The notes beneath the pieces were generated by a model. It made no database searches, was not told where the DNA came from, and saw only the letters and a list, made by a program, of their open reading frames with translations. DNA of 5,330 nucleotides, from positions 1 to 5,330 of the forward strand of contig CALGCG010000112.1 in NCBI GenBank assembly GCA_937884485.1, read 5' to 3'. The translations under genes were made by a program, and so were the position numbers. This document shows positions 1 through 5,330 of this stretch, piece by piece (within the stretch, counting starts at the first letter, position 1; the number at the start of each line of letters is the position of its first letter). This DNA is from an uncultured Bacteroidales bacterium (GTDB lineage: Bacteria; Bacteroidota; Bacteroidia; Bacteroidales; P3).

Positions 1-725
1 CTCTGGTACTCGGCCAGGAGGTGTATCTTGCGCTTCAGGGCTTCGGCTTCCTCAAAGCGCAGCTCGGCGGCCAAGGCGAACATGCGCTCTTTCATTTGCT
101 CCTCAATCTCGCCGAAGTCGCCCTTGAGTATGCGGCGTATGTTCTCGATGGTGGCGTGGTATTCTTCCTTGCTCTGTTTGCCGGCACAGGGGGCGGCGCA
201 GAGGCCTATCTGGTGTTTCATGCAGGGACGGCGTCCCATGGTGTCGCAGGTGCGGTATTGGAACAGGCTGCGGATGATGTCCTGCAGTTCGCGCAGGATG
301 CGCCCGTTGGGGTAGGGACCGAAGTACTGGCCACGCAGGTTGCGGCGCCGTGTGTAGAGCAGGCGCGGATAGTCCTCGTCGGTGATGCAGAGGTAGGGGT
401 ACGTCTTGTCGTCCTTGAGCATCGAGTTGTAACGCGGCTGGTAGCGCTTGATGAGCGAGTTCTCCAGCAGCAGGGCGTCGACTTCGGTTGCCACCACCGT
501 CACCCTTATGTCGTAGATGTTGCGCACCAGCATCTTGATTTTCGCACTCTTGTCCTCGTAGTGCGAGAAGTAGGACGACACCCTGCGTTGCAGGTTGCGG
601 GCTTTGCCCACATAGATGACTTTCCCCGTAGCATCCAGGTGTTGGTACACGCCAGGATTCTCGGGGATGGTCTTCAGCCGCATGGCTATGCGGTCGATAT
701 TCTTATTGATGGATGCGTCTATCAC
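1..725 (-). CDS. uvrC: UvrC, excinuclease ABC subunit C (N-terminal part, cut by window edge)
   Basis: UvrC makes the two incisions flanking a DNA lesion in nucleotide excision repair after recruitment by the UvrB-DNA complex. The 241 codons visible begin with a GIY-YIG nuclease domain: G25-V26-Y27 and Y38-V39-G40, followed by KARNLQRR with K41 and R48, and the metal-binding glutamate E88 in LLLENSLIKRY. These match the catalytic residues known in Thermotoga UvrC. Four cysteines (C160, C168, C176, C180) are spaced like those reported to hold an iron-sulfur cluster in E. coli UvrC. The last visible residues (about 215-241, FALAAELRFEEAEALKRKI) are the start of the UVR motif that binds UvrB. 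UvrC is normally about 600 residues, so the UVR remainder, RNase H-like nuclease and helix-hairpin-helix domains lie beyond position 1. The start is taken as GTG at 725 because an in-frame TAA sits two codons upstream and the next ATG (residue 15) is too close to the nuclease motif. It follows gldH by 19 bp and is probably cotranscribed. Confidence 0.95.
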   Translation of the reverse strand, partial: MIDASINKNIDRIAMRLKTIPENPGVYQHLDATGKVIYVGKARNLQRRVSSYFSHYEDKSAKIKMLVRNIYDIRVTVVATEVDALLLENSLIKRYQPRYNSMLKDDKTYPYLCITDEDYPRLLYTRRRNLRGQYFGPYPNGRILRELQDIIRSLFQYRTCDTMGRRPCMKHQIGLCAAPCAGKQSKEEYHATIENIRRILKGDFGEIEEQMKERMFALAAELRFEEAEALKRKIHLLAEYQ

Positions 726-744
726 CTTTTATCCCATAATGTTC

Positions 745-1308
745 TCAATCCTTCAGCCCTTTGAAGTCTATCTCCGTGCGCTGGACGAGGAGGCGGAAGG
801 AGCGGATGCCCTCGAGGTCGTACTGGCTGGTGGCCTGGCCAATCTCCATGCGGTAGGTGCCTTGGGTGTTGAAGGTGAAGAAGGGGCGTATGTTCTGTGT
901 GAAGGTGCGTATGCCGTTGCGGTCGCGGCCGGGAGTGCATTGGCCTTTCCAGCGTCCGTTTTCAACGAGCTTGATGTAGGCGTAGAACATGCGGCGTTCG
1001 CCGTTGGGGCTGTAGAGGTTCACCGTCAGCGGCAGCTGGACGTTGCGCATCAGGGCGCTGTCCACGACAATCTCGAAGTCGATGCGGTAGTAGTCGTCGA
1101 TGTTCTTCACGTCAATCTCGTAGGTCTCGGGCGAGAAGCGGTTCCATGTGGCATTGGCAAACTCGCGGTTTTCGTCAACCAAGGTGGGATTGCTGCCACA
1201 GGAAATAAAGGTCGTTGCTCCAATCGACAGCAGGAACATCATGTATACCATGCTGAGGCTTGCACGGATGCTCTTCTTGTATGTCTGTTTTTTATGGTTA
1301 GAAATCAT
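745..1308 (-). CDS. gldH: GldH-family lipoprotein (gliding motility / type IX secretion associated)
   Basis: This is a predicted 187-residue lipoprotein. The N-terminus has a lysine/arginine-rich stretch (residues 5-15), a hydrophobic segment (about 18-36) and a lipobox-like FISC with C37 as the lipidated cysteine. The mature part resembles GldH: an early W55 and F58, the Y-x-I-x-V-K-N-I segment near 63-70, the R89-N90-x-x-x-P-L stretch, ENGRWKG near 116-122, F-x-x-x-GTY-x-x-x-I-x-Q near 145-158, and a closing LEGIRSFRL near 165-173. GldH is known in Bacteroidota as a lipoprotein needed for gliding in Flavobacterium, and homologues occur in non-gliding relatives. Its biochemical role is not settled. 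The charged n-region favours the start at 1308 over M20, and GGAA lies a few bases upstream. It sits between asd (23 bp) and uvrC (19 bp) in the same direction. Family assignment is from remembered sequence pattern, not a profile search. Confidence 0.8.
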   Translation of the reverse strand: MISNHKKQTYKKSIRASLSMVYMMFLLSIGATTFISCGSNPTLVDENREFANATWNRFSPETYEIDVKNIDDYYRIDFEIVVDSALMRNVQLPLTVNLYSPNGERRMFYAYIKLVENGRWKGQCTPGRDRNGIRTFTQNIRPFFTFNTQGTYRMEIGQATSQYDLEGIRSFRLLVQRTEIDFKGLKD

Positions 1309-1331
1309 TGTCGTTCCAGTCTTTCCAATTC

Positions 1332-2339
1332 TCAGTTTCTCAGTTTTTCCAAGTGTTGCATGATCTGCACGGCGTTGGTGGCGGCGCCTTTGCGGATGTT
1401 GTCGGCCACCACCCAGAGGTTGACAGTGCGCTCCTGCGAGGGGTCGCGACGTATGCGTCCAACGAAGACCTCGTCCTTGTGGTGTGCCGTGATAGGCATG
1501 GGGTAGATATTGTGCGAGGGGTCGTCCTGAAGGCTCACGCCCTGCGTGGTGGCGATTCCGTTGCGCAACTCGTCGATGTCGTATTCGCGTTTCAGCTCCA
1601 CGTTGACCGACTCGCTGTGGCCGCCCACGACGGGCACGCGCACCACCGTGGCGGAGACCATGATGGACGGGTCGGCGAATATCTTGCGGGTCTCGTCCAC
1701 CAGCTTCTGCTCCTCGGTGGTGTAGCCGTCGGGCAGGAAGTCGCCCCCGTGGGGGAAGAGGTTGCGGTGGATGGGGTAGGGGTAGGCCATCTCCGCTGTG
1801 TCGCCGCGCTCTTCCGCTTCCAGCTGCCGCACGGCTTTCAGGCCTGTTCCTGTGATGCTCTGGTAGGTGGAGACGACGATGCGGCGGATGCCGTAGTTGC
1901 GCTCCAGCGACGAGATGGCCAGCACCATCTGGATGGTCGAGCAGTTGGGGTTGGCAATGATGATGGCTTTCTGCTCCGAGTGCTGAAGGGCGTCTACGGC
2001 GGTCTCTATGTTGATTTCCGGCACCACCAGAGGTATGGCCGGGTCTTTGCGCCAGGCCGACGAGTTGTCGATAACCGTGGTGCCTGCTGCGACAAACAGC
2101 GGTGCATACTGGCGCGAGGCCGTGGCCCCTGCCGAGAAGATGGCGTAGCGGGGCCGGGACGCTATGGCGTCTTCCACGCTCACCACTGTCAACTCGCGGC
2201 CGGCAAATTCTATCTTCTTTCCCACGCTTTTGGGCGAGGCGGCGGCGATGACCTCCTCATTGCCGAACCCGCGTTCGGCCAGCACTGTCAGCATTTCGCG
2301 CCCCACAAGGCCCGTAGCTCCTACAACAGCTATTTTCAT
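1332..2339 (-). CDS. asd: Aspartate-semialdehyde dehydrogenase
   Basis: This cytosolic enzyme reduces L-aspartyl-4-phosphate to aspartate semialdehyde with NADPH, the branch point to lysine, diaminopimelate, threonine and methionine. At 335 residues it is the usual family length and looks intact. Visible motifs in order: nucleotide-binding GATGLVG (residues 7-13), DNSSAWR (91-97), ANPNC with catalytic cysteine C133, TYQSITGTG (158-166) with Q160, RVPVVGGHSE (234-243) with substrate-binding R234 and general base H241, and DNIRKGAATNAVQI (313-326) near the C-terminus. The start at 2339 puts GATG at the expected place and has a good ribosome-binding sequence (AAGGAAAG, about 2343-2350) just upstream. 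It is first in the close-packed asd-gldH-uvrC run. No Bacteroidetes-type -7 element is visible in the 73-bp gap before it, so it may be read from the surface-protein promoter through the stem-loop, or from a promoter inside that gene. Confidence 0.97.
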   Translation of the reverse strand: MKIAVVGATGLVGREMLTVLAERGFGNEEVIAAASPKSVGKKIEFAGRELTVVSVEDAIASRPRYAIFSAGATASRQYAPLFVAAGTTVIDNSSAWRKDPAIPLVVPEINIETAVDALQHSEQKAIIIANPNCSTIQMVLAISSLERNYGIRRIVVSTYQSITGTGLKAVRQLEAEERGDTAEMAYPYPIHRNLFPHGGDFLPDGYTTEEQKLVDETRKIFADPSIMVSATVVRVPVVGGHSESVNVELKREYDIDELRNGIATTQGVSLQDDPSHNIYPMPITAHHKDEVFVGRIRRDPSQERTVNLWVVADNIRKGAATNAVQIMQHLEKLRN

Positions 2340-2362
2340 TCTCTTTCCTTGATTCTGGTCTT

Positions 2363-2390
2363 CGGCGCGCGGGCATCCGCCCGCGCGCCG
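2363..2390 (-). promoter_or_regulatory. Perfect 12-bp GC-rich stem-loop between the surface protein gene and asd
   Basis: The arms CGGCGCGCGGGC (2363-2374) and GCCCGCGCGCCG (2379-2390) are exact reverse complements around a four-base loop (GGAT on the minus strand). It begins 23 bases after the upstream stop codon and ends 23 bases before the asd start codon. On the minus strand no U-run follows, so it is not a textbook intrinsic terminator in the direction of transcription. On the plus strand a T/C-rich tract follows but no gene reads that way. It could be an RNA stabiliser for the 3' end of the surface-protein transcript, a partial terminator that reduces asd operon readthrough, or a copy of a dispersed palindrome. 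The structure is certain as sequence; the role is not known. Confidence 0.75.
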
Positions 2391-2412
2391 TATTCTCTTT
2401 ATTTCTCTTTGC

Positions 2413-5139
2413 TCATCGTATCAGTGTCACCGAGCCTTTGATCACACGGGTGTTCTTGGGTTCGTAGACGTTGGTGTAGCGGATGATGTAGACATAGGCG
2501 TCCTGCACGCAGGGGTTGCCGTCGAGGTCGCGTCCGTCCCATGCGCAGTCGACGCCCTCGCAGCGGAAGACGAGTTCGCCGCGGCGGTTATAGATGAGCA
2601 TCTCCTGGCGGAGGGTCTTGGTGCTCACCGAGGCAAAGAGGTTGTTGCCGGCGGGGTTGTCGGGGGTGAAGGCGTTGGGCACCCAGAAGTGCTCCTTGTT
2701 CAGCGGCAGGTATATGGTTGCCGTGTCGACACAGCCGTAGGGGCTCTGTTCGATGAGGATGATGTTGGCACCGTCCATTTCGGCGGGGATGGAATAGTAG
2801 GCGTGGACGCCTGTCTGGTCGGCCCCGTTGGGGAATTTCCACACGCGCGAGCCGCCGCCCACCGACACGTCGGTCAGCACGGCGTCAAGGTTGTCGAGGG
2901 TGAAGTGGTCGATGTCCGAAGTCAGCTTGGCTTTCAAGGGGTGTATCACCAGCTGCAGCTGTACGATGGAGTCGCAGTCGTAGCGGTTCTTCAGCACGAT
3001 GGTGTCGGTGGCTGCCGTGGCGACGTTGCTGGTGGTGTAGGTCTTGCCGTTGAGCCAGGTCACGGGCTTGCAGTCCTCTTTGGGGTCGATGGTGTAGGAA
3101 ACGTCGAAGACTTTGAGGTTGAGGTGGACGATGGAGTCGCAGCCCGGCGCCGAGTGGAGACGCACCATCTCGGTCTGCGGGTCGGTGTCCTGGGTGAATT
3201 TCTTGTAGGTGTGCCCATTGGTGTCCCAGGTGTAGGTCTCGCCGCGGCAGATGCCGTCGCTGATGATGGTGTCGAAGTTGGGGTATACGCGCACCATCAT
3301 GGTGTCGTAGTTGTGGCAGCCGCTCGTGAAGTCGGCCGTCACCTGTATCAGTATGGTGTCAATCTTGTTCTCCTGGCGTCCCTGGGCGGGCAGGAGGCGG
3401 CTGAAGAGGGATATCTGGCGTGTGAGGATGGTGTCGCCCACGGTCTCGTAGTCGTCGATGGAGAAGAGCGTGGTGTCCATCACCGTGGTGTCGTTGCCAT
3501 TGATTCTGAATACCTGGAAGGGGGTGTAGCGGTTGTCGAAGCGGATGTAGTTGTTGCCCAGGGGGGCCAGCTGGCCGCTGTGGTTGTCGGCCACGAGGGT
3601 GTCGAGGACGATGGTGTCGCCGCCCGAGACGCGGCGGATGAGCCATTCCTCGTGCTCAATCTCCTGCAGGGCGGTGATGTCGAGGCGCAGGTTCGCCGTG
3701 TCGTTGAGGCAGATGGCGAGGTCGGCGGGCATGGTGTCCTTGACGGGCATCTTGTGAAGGTCGAGGTAGTTGACGGTGTCCACACCCACGAAGATGGTGT
3801 CGGTCAGCACATAGGGGTCGTTGTTGGCGTTCATGAAACGCAGCCAGAAGACATATTTCGTCGGATGCTTGGGCGAGACGTAGGCTCGCGTCAGCGTCGG
3901 GCAGGTGGAGCTTTCGTCCATGGGCAGGTAGTAGCCGTTGGAGTCGTCCACGGCTTCGGGGAACATGTTGGCATTGCGCAGCTCCACGTCGGGCCGGCCG
4001 TCGTCGAAGACGCGGCGCCAGCCGTAGTTCTTAGCCGTCATGCCCGCGGGCGTGAAGCGGAACGACTTCTCGCTGAAATTCGAGTTGGTGAGGTTGTATC
4101 CCGTGGGGAAGAAAGCGGCAGGCTTGCCGTTGATGACGGCCCAGGAGTTGGGGTCGGTGGGGTTGGTGCTGGCCACCTGGGGAACGCCCGTGGCATTCTG
4201 GATGCCGATAATCGCCGAGCTGGTCGAGGGGCAGCAGCCGTGCTCTTTGACATGTACTTCGACAATGTTCGAACCCTCGTAGCAGACTATCTGGTAGGTG
4301 TTGCGGACGCTGGTGTTGCCGAAAAGCGGAATGGAGTTCCACGAAGCGATGATCTTGCGGCAGGGGTAGTCGTCCACCACGCCGTAGTAGATGCCGCAGT
4401 TGGGGAACTGCGTGGCGTAACTGCCATTCATTAAAGTACCGTTGGAGCCTGTGTAGGTGTCCTCGTAGACGCCGTAGATGGCATCGTGCGTACGGTCGAT
4501 GTAGCTTGAAAAACCGCCCCAGTTGTTGGTTGTATTCCAGGGTATTGGAGTGTGGATGGAATAGGGGCAGTAAGGGTTGGGGGTGTCGGTCATGGGGGTC
4601 GTGGTGAAGGTCACGATGCCGTTGTCGCCGATGGTGAACTGGGTCTTGCGGATACCGAAGAAGTAGAAGGGGAAGCCCAATTGGGTCGGCACATCGGTGA
4701 AGTCGTCGTCGTTCGAGATAGGCACTTTCTTCAGGTTGGGGCTGTCTTGGCCGGGATAGTTGATGTAGAATGAGGGGTCCGTGGGGTTGTAGGGGATTTC
4801 GTCCACGTAGTATGTGCCGTTGAAACGCTGCACGGGAATATAGGGCGTGCTGCTGAGCACAATCTGGGGATTCTCGCAGCTCACCACGGTGTCCCAGCCT
4901 TTGTGGCGGTAGCGGGCCTGTGTGGTGTGGTCGCCACGCTTGTTGTCGTCGTAGTAGTGGTCGCCCTTCTGCTTGATGACAACATTGGGGCAGGGGATAG
5001 GCGCTCCCAAGGGCCATTGGTATTCGCCACAGTCGGTCTCCGGGCTGGGCTCCGACTGCCCAAAGGCAGGCAGTCCAATCGTAAAGATAATTGCCGCAAC
5101 GGCTATTTGTTTGATTCTATTTATATTATACATAGTCAT
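2413..5139 (-). CDS. Large secreted surface protein with type B type IX secretion sorting domain (CHU_C-like)
   Basis: This is a 908-residue exported protein. Residues 1-28 form a signal peptide: basic RIK near 8-10, hydrophobic core, probable cleavage after AFG (around 27). Residues 30-370 are tyrosine-, asparagine- and aromatic-rich, beta-type, with cysteine pairs and an FPFYFFGIRKTQFTIGDNG stretch (156-174), an IIGIQN stretch (310-315) and FRFTPAG (360-366). I cannot assign this region to a family. Residues 440-630 carry many Asp-Thr-hydrophobic triplets. Two related repeats follow (about 630-677 and 689-733), each ending GCDSIVHLNL or DCDSIVQLQL. A PKD-like segment spans about 738-814. 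Residues 815-908 (WVPNAFTPD, LIYNRRGELVF, WDGRDLDGNP, VYIIRYTN, KGSVTLIR) match the gliding-associated C-terminal (type B) sorting domain, which directs export through the type IX system. The start at 5139 lies about 18 bp beyond a strong promoter; an in-frame GTG at 5271 and M3 at 5133 are alternatives. It is likely an adhesin or cell-surface structural protein, by inference only. Confidence 0.88.
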   Translation of the reverse strand: MTMYNINRIKQIAVAAIIFTIGLPAFGQSEPSPETDCGEYQWPLGAPIPCPNVVIKQKGDHYYDDNKRGDHTTQARYRHKGWDTVVSCENPQIVLSSTPYIPVQRFNGTYYVDEIPYNPTDPSFYINYPGQDSPNLKKVPISNDDDFTDVPTQLGFPFYFFGIRKTQFTIGDNGIVTFTTTPMTDTPNPYCPYSIHTPIPWNTTNNWGGFSSYIDRTHDAIYGVYEDTYTGSNGTLMNGSYATQFPNCGIYYGVVDDYPCRKIIASWNSIPLFGNTSVRNTYQIVCYEGSNIVEVHVKEHGCCPSTSSAIIGIQNATGVPQVASTNPTDPNSWAVINGKPAAFFPTGYNLTNSNFSEKSFRFTPAGMTAKNYGWRRVFDDGRPDVELRNANMFPEAVDDSNGYYLPMDESSTCPTLTRAYVSPKHPTKYVFWLRFMNANNDPYVLTDTIFVGVDTVNYLDLHKMPVKDTMPADLAICLNDTANLRLDITALQEIEHEEWLIRRVSGGDTIVLDTLVADNHSGQLAPLGNNYIRFDNRYTPFQVFRINGNDTTVMDTTLFSIDDYETVGDTILTRQISLFSRLLPAQGRQENKIDTILIQVTADFTSGCHNYDTMMVRVYPNFDTIISDGICRGETYTWDTNGHTYKKFTQDTDPQTEMVRLHSAPGCDSIVHLNLKVFDVSYTIDPKEDCKPVTWLNGKTYTTSNVATAATDTIVLKNRYDCDSIVQLQLVIHPLKAKLTSDIDHFTLDNLDAVLTDVSVGGGSRVWKFPNGADQTGVHAYYSIPAEMDGANIILIEQSPYGCVDTATIYLPLNKEHFWVPNAFTPDNPAGNNLFASVSTKTLRQEMLIYNRRGELVFRCEGVDCAWDGRDLDGNPCVQDAYVYIIRYTNVYEPKNTRVIKGSVTLIR

Positions 5140-5157
5140 AACTTTCTGTTCAATATG

Positions 5158-5188
5158 CAAAGATACATTTTTTTTTAAAATCGACAAA
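5158..5188 (-). promoter_or_regulatory. Bacteroidetes-type promoter for the surface protein gene
   Basis: On the minus strand TTTG (5188-5185) and TATCTTTG (5165-5158) are separated by 19 bp, an exact match to the Bacteroidetes -33 TTTG and -7 TAnnTTTG pattern. Transcription would begin a few bases after 5158, leaving a leader of only about 10-18 bases before the ATG at 5139. The spacer contains an uninterrupted A9 run (minus strand, 5176-5168), and T9 (5194-5186) lies immediately upstream, merging with the -33 element. This promoter excludes the upstream GTG start at 5271, which would lie before the transcript begins. Confidence 0.85.
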
Positions 5189-5194
5189 AAAAAA

Positions 5195-5305
5195 TTGCCC
5201 TTGCCGCCGGACATCCGCCCTTTTTCCCTGTCCCTCAATCCTCCCGCCTCCGGCCGCGCTCCTCTTCCCACCCACTTCGTACCCTCTTCGCCCCTTGTTC
5301 GGCCC
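5195..5305 (-). other. Purine-rich upstream non-coding region
   Basis: The minus strand here is markedly purine-rich with many G-runs; the plus strand is C/T-rich. It lies upstream of the promoter and contains no recognisable protein, RNA gene or second promoter. The open frame running through it from GTG 5271 gives a Gly/Arg/Lys-rich stretch without family resemblance, so it is treated as non-coding. Confidence 0.55.
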
Positions 5306-5330
5306 TTCTTATATAGTTCTTATATCGTTC
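5306..5330. repeat. 11-bp tandem repeat reaching the window edge
   Basis: Plus strand TTCTTATATAG (5306-5316) is followed directly by TTCTTATATCG (5317-5327), differing at one position, and TTC (5328-5330) begins a possible third copy that the window cuts off. The unit is A/T-rich with TATAT cores one helical turn apart. Copy number and function cannot be judged from here. Confidence 0.6.

Noticed and set aside
21..1506. Plus-strand open frames of 247 and 296 codons over uvrC and gldH
   Set aside because: They are V/A/H-rich antisense products spanning gene boundaries, with no motif or ribosome-binding support.
2363..2400. Plus-strand intrinsic terminator (GC hairpin followed by T-rich tract)
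   Set aside because: The following tract is C-interrupted rather than a T-run, and no plus-strand gene exists to be terminated.
1308..2441. 377-codon plus-strand open frame opposite asd
   Set aside because: It is the antisense shadow of an intact asd with all catalytic motifs; its product has no recognisable motif.
2850..3250. Nucleotide-level tandem repeats or CRISPR-like array in the surface protein gene
   Set aside because: The two GCDS units are related only at protein level; there is no regular identical repeat with spacers.
2689..4434. 581-codon plus-strand open frame opposite the surface protein gene
   Set aside because: Its product is low-complexity and rich in V, G, H and D, as expected from the antisense of a GC-rich gene. 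The opposite strand carries a clear signal peptide, repeats and sorting domain.
5140..5271. Upstream extension of the surface protein to GTG 5271
   Set aside because: It would place 44 low-complexity residues before a clear signal peptide and would start upstream of the promoter at 5158-5188.

Overview
The window comes from a member of the Bacteroidota, most likely a GC-rich Bacteroidales lineage. Three independent signals support this: a promoter of the Bacteroidetes sigma type (TTTG, 19 bp spacer, TATCTTTG), a GldH-family lipoprotein, and a large exported protein ending in a type B (CHU_C-like) type IX secretion sorting domain. Genus cannot be fixed from the sequence alone. All convincing genes lie on the minus strand, so the window is read from right to left.

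Layout in transcription order: positions 5330-5190 are a non-coding upstream region, with an 11-bp tandem repeat at the window edge followed by a strongly purine-rich stretch (minus strand). A promoter at 5158-5188 has A/T homopolymer tracts in and next to it. It drives a 908-residue secreted, cysteine-containing surface protein (5139-2413) with a signal peptide, an unassigned beta-rich N-terminal region, two GCDS-type repeats, a PKD-like segment and the C-terminal sorting domain. A 73-bp gap (2412-2340) contains a perfect 12-bp GC-rich stem-loop. Then come asd (aspartate-semialdehyde dehydrogenase, 2339-1332), gldH (lipoprotein, 1308-745) and the first 241 codons of uvrC (725-1), which runs off the left edge. 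The gaps asd-gldH (23 bp) and gldH-uvrC (19 bp) imply one transcript.

The asd-gldH-uvrC cluster mixes lysine/threonine/methionine/cell-wall precursor biosynthesis, an outer-envelope lipoprotein tied to gliding/T9SS, and nucleotide excision repair. The link looks like shared transcription rather than shared function. The large surface protein and GldH may both relate to type IX secretion, one as cargo and the other as an accessory lipoprotein, but nothing in the sequence proves a direct partnership.

I found no CRISPR array, tRNA, rRNA, insertion sequence or defence system. The plus-strand open frames, including one of 581 codons, are shadows of the minus-strand genes. The least explained parts are the N-terminal two thirds of the surface protein, the homopolymer-flanked promoter, the intergenic stem-loop with its related sequence upstream of the surface protein, and the edge repeat.
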